Below are positions 33,301 through 46,799 of a stretch of 64,000 nt of DNA, in pieces. The position numbers and the translations under genes are program-made. Under the pieces are notes generated by a model. The model saw nothing but the letters and a program-made list of their open reading frames with translations, ran no database searches and was not told the DNA's origin. How positions within the stretch are numbered: the stretch's first letter is position 1; each line of letters opens with the position of its first letter. Origin of the DNA: Sphagnum compactum (lineage: Eukaryota; Bryophyta; Sphagnopsida; Sphagnales); contig OZ234499.1 of the NCBI GenBank assembly GCA_965153455.1, positions 17,914,271 through 17,978,270 of the forward strand, written 5' to 3'.

Positions 33301-36300
33301 CATAACAAATAGGTTGCCTAACCAAATTAATATGGCCAATTTGACTAAGCATGGCCATTCAATATGGGCGATTTGATTAGGCCATGGGCATCTTGATGGA
33401 CCATTTTTTTTAAAATTCCTTCTTGACTAAATGTACGACTTCACACTTGGTCAAAATGGTTATTTTAGTCCAAAAAACCAATCAAAAGAACCATGTGTTT
33501 TTCATGCCTCATGCCTTTAGTCAAAATGAACATTCTTTTGATCAATGTGAACACTTTAATCAAATTGAACCTTTTGAAAAACTATAATTTCTTATAATGT
33601 GATAGTAGCGTGGAAATAGACTTCCAGGAATTAACACACACCCACTACCACTCAAACACATTCTATTTACTTCAATCCCTAACAACCCTCAACCAAAGAA
33701 AATGGATCAGAACTCTCACGGTTCATCTTTCAAGTCAATGACAAGTATCATCCTTTGCACACAAGGAGAGTTACCCAAACTATTCCCTTTGTTTGATCAA
33801 CCAAAAAGTTCCAAACCAAGGACCCTTATTCCATTATCCCGCAACAGAGAGGAATTTTCCCAAACTTGTGCGCATTGAACTTGTAAACCTTATGAACCTA
33901 AACATTATCATCCTTTCCACCACCTCAGATTTCAAGTTAAAGAAAACACAACACATCACAAACATTATTTTGTTCTACAACTTCAAAAAAAACTATTTAC
34001 ACAGCAAAAAGTAAAATTGGTATACAACCTTCATCTTGTCAAGAACAAAAAAACCCAAAACAACATCAATTTTCAAAAAATACTTAACTTCCTTTGCCAA
34101 GAATGTTACTCCTCTAAATCCTTCCTCTCTCTCCTTATTTCTATCTGTCAACTTGCATTCCCACCATACAACACCTCCGTCCAACAAATCCTCACAAAGC
34201 TTATTAGCCAACACAACACTCAACACAAACCAAAAATGGAAAAAAAGAAGTAATAGCATAATCACTGCTAGCCACCATCGCCTCTATTCTTCAAGGACAA
34301 ATTGCCAAAAGGTGACAATCACATCACCATGCAATAAAGCATGAAAGAAAAACCCTGACTATGTCCTAGAATACACATGATATGCCTTTAGGTCACATTG
34401 AATCTTGTATTTGTCAATTTGGTGTATCAAAGTAATTTTGAATTTGGAACTTCAAGTGCCTTTGTTCTTAAAGGAATCTAAATCACATGGAACATGAATA
34501 CTTTGTGAAACAAATGCATAGAGAGAGTCATGGCTTATTTCACTCTTGTGGTGTATATGTAAAATTATAACAAACATTATATGCTTGCTTCTACCCCAAA
34601 TGCAAAAAACTTACAAAATCAAACGTCAGGATATAATGCAAAACTTTCATTCACATTTGTTTCAAATATTTGCACATGGTTTGGTGAATCTTTTAAAGTT
34701 TATCAAGTGTTTGAATTCAAGCACATTGCTTTGGTAAATGTTTGCACTTTTTACCAAGTGTCTAAGTTCAACCACATGTATGATTAAATCTATTAAAACT
34801 TACTAGATATATATAAAATGTTTTATATTGAAATGGGTGCAACCACAAGTGGGGAACATAAAAAAAAATGTCTTTATACAAAATCACATTAAATCTCAAC
34901 TTTGATTGACTATTATGACTCATTTAGTATAACTTACAAATTATATAATTTTTATTGGTTTATTAAATAAAAATGTACATTAAAATCAATATGCTTAAAA
35001 ATAATCATAATTTTCATGATTAGAAAATGTTCATAAGTGTCTTGAAACATAACCGATCAACCTATCCCAATGCGCAAATTTATCCAGAGAAATGTTTTTT
35101 TAAATTCAAATCGCTTTCATATTTTAATCAAAAATAAAATAAAATATGTTATACATGATGACATAAATTTTTAATATTATAAAACATCCAATTTCATGAA
35201 AATGATGCTAAAATTTTTAAATATATATTTTTGGGTTACAATTTTATTTTTTAAACAAGTGTTTTATTGATTTAATAATTAAGTGAAGTTCCAAAGATTT
35301 GGAAGAAAGTAAAAGACACATGCATTACAAAGAAAACCAATCGTTTTCTGATTTTTAAAAATAAGACCTTGGACTTAAATTGCAAGAATGTTGTATTGGA
35401 AACATCTTAAAGCCTTGCATTCTTTGTAAGTTTATGTTTCTAAAAAACATTTTAAATTTGTTGGATTGTGTTTTGCCACCCATTGTAACCCACACTGATT
35501 CCAAAGACCCAAACATACATATCCACCATCCATTGTTTAATTTAATGTTCATTTTGTCAAAAGGATTAGAATATGGGTTATGGTTCCTACCGTGCTACCC
35601 TAACTATAAAACACCTTCTTCAAAAATGCAATTGTCGAAGAAAAGGATGCTAAATAAAAATAAATAATTTACATTTAATGTTGAATGAAATTTTGATAAG
35701 ACTAATTTTTGTGGATTAAAAATTCTTCCCACATTTTGGTACACCAAAATTCATTCATGCTTTTATGCAAGATACACTGCATTTCAAGTGAACCCAAGCA
35801 GAGCACAATAACAATTACAAATTCTCTGCAATGAGTTCGACTTCCCAGTGTTTCCAGTGTAGTTGTTAACTCCTGATGTCAAAACCCTTCTTAGTTCCAA
35901 AATGTGACCAACTCATTCCCTTATTCAGATCCAAACATGATCAGGACAAGATCATCCAAACGATCCAATGTGTTGGAGACACAGTGGCATTACATGTTCA
36001 TTGCTCATGCCAAAGTTTTCTAAGTCACAAATCATAGGGCAACTCTAAATGGATAGGCGCATTGGCTATGCTAAAGGTTGAGCAATGTTGCACATGCATG
36101 AGGGGAAATATGCATCAACTCTTCGCACAATGTTGCATGATAATCTACTCTGATTCTAATGTCACCTCACTCTCTCTTCAGAATGCTTGGCTTCTATCTG
36201 GAAAGCCCTATCTGGTGCTTGACCACTTACTTACTTTCCTCTGATGTGTTGCTTAGTTCTGTTTGTGTTAGGTGTTCACCTGGTCTTCTTGCACCTCCTC

Positions 36301-37367
36301 CTAGCACCATATACTGCTCCAGTTTGCACTTCATCCCATGTCCCATGCATTTATGCTCAGTAGAATTTCCAGCTCATTGCAACATATGCCAGCAGCTTCT
36401 TAGATCAAGTTGCAGGTTGAACTCCTCAAACTGTTGCCACCATGCTGCCATGCAATGCAGCATGATTGTCTTCATGAACCCACCAGATAGGTCATGCACA
36501 CAATCCAGGTACCCATTAGCCATTACTGATTGGATGCACCATGACTAAGTCAAGTAAACAGACCAAGTAAAAGACCAAACTATTAAGTTACTGTAACAGT
36601 TGCATTGTCAGCACAATCAACTGCTGCTACTAGTAAGGGTTGAGCATGCAGAAGGCAGTAAGAATATGTAGCGAGATGAATGAGGGAATGGTAAGGGGTC
36701 AGTGGTGGCACTGCTCTGTAGTTACTCCACTTCTTGCTGGACCAGACTGTACCTAGCGTGAAGTCTGAGATCGATAGCTAAGCATCACTTACAGCTGCCT
36801 TCAGGTCTTTGTGACCCCTTTCTAGCTCTCAACTAACACATCTCATACTGAATCTCCTGAATTGCTCAAATTCAAGTGGAAGTTAAATTCTTCATCTTTT
36901 CTTGAACCACTCCAAAGATATAAATATACACATATATACCACTTTTCAGTGATTGCACAGTTGTTGCACATCCACAAAACTAGCTTACATGAGAAAGGAA
37001 CTACAAAAAGGGAAAAGGAACTACATTCAACACGAGCAATTTGCTCCAGCAGCTGCAAACCTGTTAGCTATTAGTTCAAATATGGTACAAAAGAACAGAA
37101 TCCAAGCTGGAAGGTCCAATCCCAGCTCTTCTGTTTGACTGCAACTTAGAAGATCTAACATGAAACCCAGCACCCACTGTAAGTAAAACCCTCTGTGTAT
37201 ACACATGAGCACACAACTGAAGTCTCATGAGCAGCCTCACTACCTTCTGTCATTCCTCAGCAAGTGATCTTTCAACTGAAGACTGTGCAAAGGATTTGCC
37301 TGCTTGCCACAAAGGTGGCTTTCATTATGAAATGAGGAACTTGCCACCTTTAAGAAGTCACAACCAG
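33301..37367. other. Intergenic, no gene recognised
   Basis: 33.3-35.7 kb is plain AT-rich sequence. 35.8-37.3 kb is less AT-rich and might include the 3' UTR of the PP4 gene, whose stop is at 37368, or an unrecognised transcript. The frame at 36159-36548 (plus) shows no domain. Confidence 0.4.
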
Positions 37368-40300
37368 TTATAGAAAGTAGTCAGGTGCAGGCTTTTTTGA
37401 TGGATTGCCCCTTGCTTCCTGTCCCATCACCAACAACCAGACAATAAATCCCTTAGGCCCACGCATTGACAATGAACTATTGACCCAATATTGTACTCCT
37501 TTAAAGCCAGTCTGAAGCGAGCTTCACAGTCCTCACTGCTTGAACAGATAACACAGAAGCCATGAGTAACATATCAATGAAAAAGAACTCCACAATAACA
37601 CCTTAAAGGTGACCATACTATTAAGTTCCAGCAAAATCAAAACTAACACAACAAGATGAGTGAAATCCTAACCTTGAGAGAATCACCCACAAAGTGTCAG
37701 ACCATCACCTTCATTATGAATGGCAATGACTAGCTGCCATGACTTCCCCACTGATTTCATCAGCTCCTGATCATGGATGTAGATAAGTTTATCATTATCT
37801 GCTAATTATATCAATTACAGAAAATCTGAGTGCATAGTTTCTGTTGCATTTGTGGAACCAGGAAGAAGACTCAGTCATGATGTCAGCTTGAGAGACATAG
37901 CTACTACTGACACTCCACTATTGTCCAGATATTATACTTCATCTTAAGCCAGTCCAAAACAAGCATCACAGTGCTCACTCCCTGTTGCAGCCACTGGTTG
38001 CCAACAGACCCCATCATTGATCAAATGCCACCACAGCAACTGTGAACACCACTATAGACAGTCTTGGTTATGACATAACAGAAAATGGATATACCTGACT
38101 GCCAAGACTAGAGCTTTAGAGGAGGAAATAAACCATACTGAAACACATTACACTGACCTGAGGGGCTGCTTCAAAGACTGTGAACTTTTTATTCAAGTTC
38201 TCATCAAGTTCGAGTATGGCTGCAACATTCCCACACCTGTTCATTAAAACAATAGTTGTTAGTTAGTGAATTGTCTCGTACCCAAGCCATAACCACAAAA
38301 TCCACCAGTGACAACACCTGATTGACTCATAGATCAACACACAGGAACAAGCAGCAATCACACAGTGGCAAGAAGAGATCAAACATGAAAATAAGATCCA
38401 AATTGCCACACAGAATCTATCATGCTCATTTTCACCACAGTCAGTAAAACACATATGCAATAACCAAGACAGTCAACCAAAACATCATTGTACAACACAT
38501 GTAGAATCAACAGCAACTAAATTGGCCAAGCCCAATGACTGAAATGGTGGATTGGCTACAGATCCCCTAGTCTAACTAAGTAGAACAGAGAGCCCCAAGC
38601 CTATGTAACAGTACCTGTAGCAATAATTTGGAGCTGACCAAACAGTAACAACATGATTGTTAAACATCCACTTATAACCTTCCATTACAAGTTGGTGTGC
38701 ACGGCAAATGGTTTCTATTTTGTTTGTGTGGTTGAATGTAGTTGCAACATTGCCCCCAAACAAGTACCCTGCTCCTCGAGGACTCAGCCCCCAGCCCTCT
38801 ATCTCTTCAGGATCTGACCATAGAAGGTCACACATGGCACCCTCATGGGGCACTTCTTGCTTTCGATCAATTGTCCTGATCTGATTGCCAAAACCTTTGA
38901 TAAGCTCATCCATTTTACAGATGCAAGGACTGCACTCATGCTCTATTCTAACTGTGTGTGTGTACACCATTACTAACCCTTTGTTGTCCTTGACATGGAG
39001 CCTCTGCCACCAACTGTTTCTCCATAAACATTTTGCAACACACAACTGCGGAGAGATCAAAAACCTTTCCATATAGCAACCAAAAAGCTCAATTGTCAAA
39101 CTAGGCCACCCCTGTAATAGCATCAACACACCTTCCAAGCAACACAACTGCAGACGGTAATTTCAGAAAACAAGAAACCAAATGCACTTCACTGTAACAA
39201 CCTTCATGAAGAGCCAACAACACAGCTTTCAGAGAGGGAAAGAAGGTGGACATCAAAACCCAAGCCGAGAGCATAAAGGGAGGGCATTGTGGATTCTAAT
39301 CCATGAGTACCCTCATACACAATGTGGACAGAGAAAAGTTGAAGCTGCAATACAGAGATTCCAGCATCCCAAATAAGAATTGCACCTGGTCCAAAGTTGT
39401 TATGAAGGGAGAAAGACCACCATGAACGCTAAAAATGCGGTTGTCAATCAGAGCAGATAGACTGCCACACAGGAAACATAAACCCCATAAACATGAGTTA
39501 CAAGGTCACTGGACTCAGTTAGGCTGAATTTCCTATCCATACAGCAGACTTAGTAAAGTGACTCTTGCTTCCTAAGAGCAAGCAACAACCAAAAAAATTC
39601 AATTGCAATATCTGGGACGTCACCATCTTTGAAAAAACCGTCACCAAAGCCACAAGAATGTGAAAGAAAGATTACGAACCTCAAATAATCAAAGATGTCA
39701 GTACAGTACCGCCACACATTGACTGAACCATACTTCCGCAAGCACTCATCATAAAAACCATACACCTGCCACAGTGTTTTCCCATCAGAAATCAACCCAT
39801 GTAAACCCTGTCTCAATAGCTACAGAAAATTACTTACCACCAGTGCTGCTGAGTAAACCCTCTGCATTGCTCCTCTTAGATTAGCCATCCCTCACATGTT
39901 CCACAAACTGAAACTTCAGAAGCATTGTGGAAAGACCATCCATGAGACAAGATGGCCAAGGATCAGGGAACAGGTACTGTGAAATACCTGAGTAATTTGA
40001 CGACTCTCATGATTGCCACGAATCAGGGTTATTCGGTCTGGATAACGCACCTGGATCAGCAAGCCAGTAATCAGTAATGGCACAAGTTGTTTTCAGAGTG
40101 AACAAGAAATATGAGCTTAAACTATATTCTGACATTATGTGTTCCTTTTTTGCATCTCCATCACAAAGGATATCTAGACACTCATCCACAAACCTGCTGC
40201 AAGAGGATAAAGAAAACCTCTGATTAGGAATTCTCTCATAGCAATCCAATGTCACATTCATTGTAAGATGATACTATCTCTCAAGCGCTCAATTGATGCA

Positions 40301-41169
40301 CTCCCAATCAATATGACGGGCTCCAGCACAGTGGCAAACCAAACATAACATGACAAAACAGTGAGAAGCAGGGAAAAAGCAAGAGAACAGTTGTACCTTG
40401 AGGGCAAGCAATAACAGGAATGTCTCCACAGAATAAAACCCTCTATCAACAAAGTCACCTAGGAACAAGTAATTAGTTTGTGGACAGTCTCCTCCCACCC
40501 TGAAAAGCTCTTTAAGGTCATAGAACTGACCATGAATATCGCCACATAGCTGCAGAAAACAGTGATGTTGATTATGAATTTGAATCTGTCTTGCTCAAGG
40601 ACTGACTAGTAGTCATTGCAATCAAGATGGTACTACTTCATACTCTACAACAACACTTGATGCCCATCAGTACCAGCATTGTCTTTCAGATCAAAGGCAA
40701 AACTATTCCTTGCATAGAAAACATGTCCTCTCAATGTGGCCTTAGCAGAATGTGTCCAGGCAGCCTAGCAGGGGAAGTAGATTGACAAAAAAACTCTGCA
40801 TAAACACATTCAAAAGGCCAAGTAAAATCCCCTTTGAATGACCTTATTATCCACTAGTGGACCTTGTCAGGTATAACAAATCCTCATCAATTCTACAGAA
40901 GCTTATTTCTTTCAGTATCTCATATTGCAGCCTTTCCTTTGTCTGCTAAGTTTGGCATTGAGCATTTACAGCTATCTGTGTACATCAGAGAAAAAGAGGT
41001 CTGGGGTCTGAAGCAAAACAAAACTCACCGTCACAGGCGCATCAACTCTCTGCACATTGCTCTCTTCCACAAGAATCTCCATAGCCTTAAGGCACAAAAC
41101 CTTGACTTCCGATTCTTTGAGTGGCTCACATCGCTTCAGCTGTTCAATCTGTCTATCCAAATCCGACAT
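37368..41169 (-). CDS. PPX: Protein phosphatase 4 catalytic subunit (PPX-type Ser/Thr phosphatase)
   Basis: Complete metallophosphatase of 304 residues, matching the usual PP4c/PPX length. Eight exons agree in phase: 41029-41169, 40397-40549, 39988-40050, 39680-39765, 39386-39461, 38615-38880, 38158-38236 and 37368-37418. The protein begins [20 protein letters not shown], diagnostic for PP4 against PP2A and PP6. The catalytic metal motifs are GDIHG (50-54), GDFVDRG (78-84), RGNHE (109-113) and VHGGLSP in exon 5, followed by [14 protein letters not shown] and SAPNYCYR. The C-terminus PAPDYFL keeps the methyl-accepting YFL end. PP4c works with regulatory subunits (PP4R2/R3 type) in nuclear and cytoplasmic dephosphorylation. 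Odd points are [14 protein letters not shown] and an exon 5 reading IDNRIFS where IENKIFC is usual; all metal ligands are kept. No break is seen. Confidence 0.96.
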
Positions 41170-41860
41170 GTCTCTGAAGCTCCCGAATGCTTTGCCAGCA
41201 TTTAAGAAAACTAGGAACAAAGGCCTCAGAGACGGAGTAGCATCGACCTTGAAACCCTGAAAACGCGGCAGCATACTATTTACAAAGTCCGAATTGGCCA
41301 GTAACAAAAAGAAAGAAAACCAGAACCATTCTACAAAGCTGCTCCCGCAACGTCCTAAAACACAGAGAGAGAGTAAAAGGAGTTCGAGTAAAAGAAAACC
41401 TCCCAAGCTTCCCACCTTCACAAACCCTAACTCAGAGCTGCAGAGGAAGAAACAACAAGAGGCACAAACAACAATGCTGGTGGCCACAACCAGAAAGCTC
41501 TCTTAGGCAATCCTAGACACAAAAGAAACCAAGACAGAAACAACAGATACGTCAACCCTGAGAAAACACACAGACATCTACAAACAATCACCGAATCGGC
41601 CCCCAAAAACACCTGGAAAAATTTGTGCGAGAAACTAAGAATCTCAACACCCTGAACGCGCTGCAGAGCGTCTGTCTCTCTTCTTTCTCCCTTCTGTCGC
41701 GTGCGCGCGCGCGCCGCCTCTGGTTCTTTCCGCGACCAAGTCGTTTGTTTACTCCAATCCTCGTATAAGTAGTGTGTACGTTCATACGTATAAAATACGT
41801 AGATGGCCTTTCTTTGAGCCACCAAGTCGTTCGTGTACTCCAATCCTACTATTTATCCTA
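41170..41860 (-). promoter_or_regulatory. 5' leader and promoter region of the PP4 gene
   Basis: Upstream of the start codon are purine/pyrimidine-biased leader sequence, a CG-rich run of alternating GCGCGC (41701-41715) and ACGT-containing palindromic words near 41775-41800 (TACGTTCATACGTATAAAAT). A 27-bp direct repeat is listed separately. The transcription start is not determined. Confidence 0.4.
41735..41847. repeat. 27-bp direct repeat upstream of PP4
   Basis: ACCAAGTCGTTTGTTTACTC (from 41735) recurs as ACCAAGTCGTTCGTGTACTC (from 41821), both followed by CAATCCT. Two mismatches in 27 bp, starts 86 bp apart. It could be a footprint of an excised or short insertion, or paired regulatory sites. 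Confidence 0.85.
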
Positions 41861-43397
41861 ACTATATATTTATATGCATTTATTTATCTACCTGAATAAT
41901 CTACTTATCCTACCTACTTCTCTTGTTTTGTTCAATCACACAATCAATGGAGTAAAAGAATCATAATTTAGCATGTTTGACTTTGTAAATGATATTTATT
42001 TTTTAAAACATTTTTTTTAAATTATTTGAAGATTTATAAAATATATTGATCTTATTGAATAGATTTTTAAATAAGCTTTAACATTGTGTTTTTATTTGTT
42101 TCATTTAAATAAGATTTGAAATCTAAAAAGATGTGTCGATTGTGCAAGTTTTTAACAATTTTATTGTTAAACAAATAAAATGAAAATATTAACAAAAGAT
42201 GGTGTAGTTTGAAAGCGTTGGGAAACCTCAATGAAATCTTAGATTCAAACTTGGGCAAATTGTTTGAATGAGTTTTGTATGTGATGATGTGTACAATGTA
42301 CATGTATATTAGAAACATATCGCTAGAGGTAAGATGTAGGTAGGTAACCTACCTACTTACATTTTACTAACATATGATATCATTTCACATTCAAAAGTGT
42401 AACATAATGATGACATGTGGCTTCAATCAAATTGGATAGTGATGGTTTAATTGACCAATCATCAAATTGACGATGAGTCATTTTGACTATTCAAAATATC
42501 TCATGAACCCTTGGTTAAAAGAACACCAATCAAAAAACCATGATTTATTGTAATGTTTACAAAAATAAATCAAGAAGCACTCACTAATAATGGATTATTT
42601 CGTTGGTGTGATATTTCTCCAACACCAAAAACATTGCTCTTCAATTTTTTACATTTGATTGGTTATGATTGAAACCATTGTGACCTAAAGATGTGCCTAA
42701 TGTTTTTTTTGGTGTGAACAAGGTCCAAATGGAAGTTTGGATGAAGGAGTGACCTAGTGGATGAAGAGCTTTAAGGCTTTGGATTGACGAAAAGTGCCAA
42801 AACAAGAGACAGTTGATCATCATGAGGCATGAAGGGTGCTGATGTTCTTCATTTGTTGTGTTTTTTGTTTTTGTTATGTTTTGTTGTTTGCAAGTAAACG
42901 GGTTTGTTCTTTTTTCTTCATGGTTGTGACAACGCTTGACATTGATCTAACAAAAATCTTGCGTTGTTTGGTGCTAGTGATGGATGGAATGAACAAGTTC
43001 ATGATTGATGAAAAGCTAAGTTCCTAGATTCGAATGAGAGACAATGGTTTTTCTTGGGGGGTTTAGTCTATGATTTTCCATGTTGGTTGATGGTTTTGAT
43101 GGTGGTGTTTAGACAATGAAGGTTTGTGAAAGAAGAATGCCCTAAACTCAATGAAGGTCTTAGAATAAAGGGGACTATAATTCCAATGTGACATTTCCCT
43201 TTCTTTTTTGTGGACAAAGAATGCTACATAGAATAGGGACTCGTTGAAGAAGACGATGAACAAACAAGGGGTTTCAAGAGTGGTTGTATTATGGCATTTG
43301 TGTAGGGAAGGATAGATGTTGCAACTTTGGGATTGAATATTGATGTGGTGTGAGAAGGAGTACCCATTTATGTGGGAGTTCTAAAGAGAATTACTAG
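41861..43397. other. Intergenic; no upstream germin exon found
   Basis: AT-rich stretch scanned for a germin signal-peptide exon (hydrophobic leader followed by DFCVAD-like sequence); none was found. It contains the CCTA palindrome at 42336-42356. Confidence 0.5.
42336..42356. repeat. Perfect GTAGGTAGGT palindrome
   Basis: GTAGGTAGGT and ACCTACCTAC are perfect 10-bp arms around a single A; GTAAG/CTTAC outside extends the pairing after a small bulge. Confidence 0.92.
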
Positions 43398-43828
43398 GAC
43401 TTGAACCTCCCAATGCAACTGTGATTGAGTACCCAGCTCTCAACACACTCGGCATCTCCCACGCCCGACTAGATTTCGGTCCCGGGGGAGTTATTCGTCC
43501 CCATACCCATCCTTTGGCTTCGGAGACATTGTTCGTGCTGGAAGGCACCATTTACACGGGATTTGTGAGCTACGAAGGTGTGTTGTACGCAGAAACCCTG
43601 CAAGTGGGAGACATTTACGTTTTCCCAAAAGGCACTATCCATTTCCAAATCAACGTAGGTACTACACATGCCGCTTCCTTGAACGCTCTGACTTCGCAGG
43701 ATCCTGGGTTGTTATTTGTTGCAAACCAGTTGCTGGGGAGCAACATCCCCCATGCAGTTCTGGAGACGTCCCTGGGAATAAATGTCACAGCGCTCAAATA
43801 TCTCCAAGCCTCTCTCCCTCCCCTGTGA
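43398..43828 (+). CDS. Germin-like protein, 5'-truncated (cupin domain only)
   Basis: Open frame without stops to TGA at 43826-43828. It covers the germin cupin from PPNATVIEYPALNTLGISHA through PHTHPLASETLFVLEG and FPKGTIHFQINVG to the end. All four Mn ligands of the germin site are present: two His and Glu in HTHPLASE, and His in GTIHFQ. Family members are secreted apoplastic proteins with superoxide dismutase or oxalate oxidase activity in some cases. The normal N-terminus (signal peptide, paired Cys, about 70 residues) is missing: an in-frame stop sits at 43382 and a splice-acceptor-like CTAG precedes 43398. Either a first exon lies far upstream and was missed, or this is a 5'-truncated gene fragment. 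GC content is above the surroundings. The family call is strong; functionality is uncertain. Confidence 0.8.
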
Positions 43829-45939
43829 CTTGGTATTTATGTACTAGAGTCTACTTCCAAGCTGTGAATGAAAGAGTCAGCTGGCTTTAATCTCTCCTAG
43901 TTCTTCAAATTTGTTGCTTATGTGACCTTACAGATTTGTGCAACACCAACCTTGCAAGTGTTGATCGAGCAAGAGGTTTTATTGATTTATTTAGTCAAGA
44001 CTTTTGGAATTTTTCGTTTTAAGATCGTACGTGATGATGAATCATGTCAATCGACTGATCATGTTATTTGTTCAAACAATCATAAAAAACCATTTGAATT
44101 TGCTTTTGCCTTACATGTACATGGTTATAATCTTGAGTGTTGTAACTTCAAAGATTAGAATTTATGTCAAATTTGAATGCACTTCGATGTAGGAAAGCAT
44201 TTTAAATTTCATACCAGTGCCCAAAGAAGACTTACTAGGCTTGATTTTCAAAACCAGAATCATAATTTAGTTCAAATTCCCAGATTTCAAGTGATTCCAT
44301 ATAGAATTTGTGAAACCAAAATTGAAAAAATTGAAAATTTTTAATTTCAAAATTTCAAAATCAAAACTAAAGGTTCATCATAAAAGTAAAGAACCACACA
44401 ATATTGGTTTGTAATTAGTCATGTTTTGCTTGAAAGTATCTAGTAAATTTAACTAGAAGAGAAATTGTATTTGGGCTCATTAAGGGTTGGGAGTTCCGTA
44501 TTTAGGAATGTCTAGAATTTAAAAGAATCTACAATGGATAATTTTAATAGATTTTCATAGTGTTTAGTATATTCTAACTATGATGAATTGTTGTGCTCCC
44601 ATAGTTGGAATATTGAGATAACAAGCTTTTAAAAAATTCAATAATTATTAAATGTTGTATACATAATTTAAGTCCTTAAAAGGACACTAAATTGACACCT
44701 TGACTGAGTTATGATGATTTGTCCATATTCCCATTTTTAATGCAAAGTTCTGGGAATGCATAAAATGATTTGCAATTGGTTTTTTTTTTTTCTTAACAAA
44801 CCAGGAAAACATACATTTCCCATTATACAACTACATGTTCATTGGGTCAATAATTGAATGAAAAAAAAATCATATCAAAATGTTGCTTGTTTGTTGTTGG
44901 CGATGGAGCTGCAGCAGTTGTGATCATGTAAGCCTTATGCAATTTGATTTTGGATGCACGTCATTCAAGAAGTTTTGATTCTCGGTGCATACAAAAATTT
45001 GTAGAAGTAGATTGTAAATTTCGTTTGTTTATCTGTTTTTTTATTTTTATTTTTTGGGTTTGATGCATTTGATTAAATCATTAATCATATCAAATTTCCA
45101 CAAATCACAAAAAAACAAAACTGGGGTTACAAGGAAAAGGACACTTGTTTTTCACCATTTGGTTGATTTTGCATTGAACTAGTTTAAAATGTGTAGCTTC
45201 ACATGTAGGTCACCTGTATATATAGGAAATAATCATTCATAAAATCGTATTAACTTGTTTTAAATGCTTATTTAGTCATATCCTGCATTTTTGGTTTAAA
45301 TATTGATCTATGACAATGTATACATGTGAAAATTCACCAACATCGCATGAATTATCTTAACTTGGATTCTTCATTTATTTTCACACAATTTTGTCCCATC
45401 TAGCTTTTGTATTTGGTAGATAATGGAGAAGACAAAAAGGACTTGTAATCACGATACAAGGACTAAATTTATTCCTATGGGTCGAAAATCTTGAGCACCT
45501 TATCATGTTGAAGGCAGTAGTGGAATTTTTTTTGAAATTAAAGAATAAATTTCTTGCAGCGATTTTTTTAAAAAAAGACAGGTCTGAATGTGTGATTTAA
45601 AAAAAAAGTTCAAAAAAAAAAATTGCCACAAAATGGTGAAAATTCACCTACAAAGCAACCAAGGTACTATGAGTTAATGTTCAATTACATTACTGGGGCT
45701 CCTATCATGAACTAGAGGATTAGTGTGAGTCACATATTACCTAATCAACAAGCAGCTCATTGCATGATGGCCTTGCCCATTAAATGACATCCATAAGAAT
45801 TTGATAAATTTTTAAACATACTATTTACTGGAAACACATGGTGGTTAGCATGGTGAAGTCCAAGGGGATCCTTCAATTATGCCAGAAATGTTTCTATAAT
45901 GGAGTTCACATCAAAGTTTTTTTAGGATTTTTTTTTGTT
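43829..45939. other. Intergenic, no gene seen
   Basis: AT-rich. 43829-43920 may be the 3' UTR of the germin-like frame. Nothing else is recognised. Confidence 0.5.
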
Positions 45940-46186
45940 TCGAGCCAAAGTGGCTATCATCCATAAAACTATGTAGAAAAAGTGGTGATCATCCTTAGGA
46001 AGATTTAGCCAAATCTGGCTATAATTCAGATTGGAAGTAAAAAGTTTTAATCGCCCTTCTATATTTTTGGTTGCACACTGAAAACTAACTATAGAAACTC
46101 ACTTCTAGTGATTGAAAACCCTCTAAAATAACTTCATTTTCAATTTCTTAATTTCACTTTTTGGCAAACTTTCACCAGTAAAAAAG
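45940..46186 (+). mobile_element. Palindrome-ended dispersed element, copy 3
   Basis: The left end carries AGCCAAAGTGGCT (45943-45955), the diverged equivalent of the copy 2 hairpin. Then come GATTTAGCCAAATCTGGCT, TTTTTGGTTGCACACTG, GTGATTGAAAACCCTC and a right end TTGGCAAACTTTCACCAGTA with AAAAA. The terminal palindrome has decayed. No coding capacity. Confidence 0.6.
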
Positions 46187-46799
46187 GCTTCTTCTCCAAA
46201 TGACTCTAGAAAGGAGAGATACTAAACTTTTTGGTCATTTTATAGTGCATCACCATGTCTTTGCCTTGAAGGGCAAAGCCAGTAAAGCTCCATCCAAAGT
46301 TTGTTTCTTTTCAAAAATTATGAGGGGACTCTTTAATTGACATATCACAAGCAGTGTTTATTGATTTCAATTTTGTGGTTTCTAAACTGTGGCAATTGTT
46401 TGAAATTTTGGGCAAATTTTCTCTAATAAACACTTCAAAATAAGAATTTTACCAAATTCTTCTGTCTTTTTTGTAGCAACAGTACAAAAGTTGGCTCCAA
46501 AAAAACTCTCTGAGATTCACAAGGGAGCCCTAGTCCCAAGTTGCATGTGGTTTGAAGCCATAGGAACAAAGGCTATAACCTAAGTTGCCCTTGTGACAAC
46601 CTTGTGACAACAGAAGGAATAAGCTTTCCCAAGCGGAGCATAATGTGTTGGCCTTTGATTATGAGGTTTATGACACATGTTGTATTGATGTGAACAAACA
46701 TGATCATTTCTATATTTTGTTTCATGTATATAACATGAAAAAACCATAAGTCCTATGGTATTAACATAGTTCATAGTAGACATTCACCAATTTTCATGA
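46187..46799. other. Intergenic, no gene seen
   Basis: AT-rich, without a supported frame or element. Confidence 0.45.

Noticed and set aside
41427-41843. 138-codon minus-strand ORF upstream of PP4
   Set aside because: Reads through promoter and leader sequence with simple-sequence segments (RARARTRQ); no homology recognised and its frame does not join the PP4 start.
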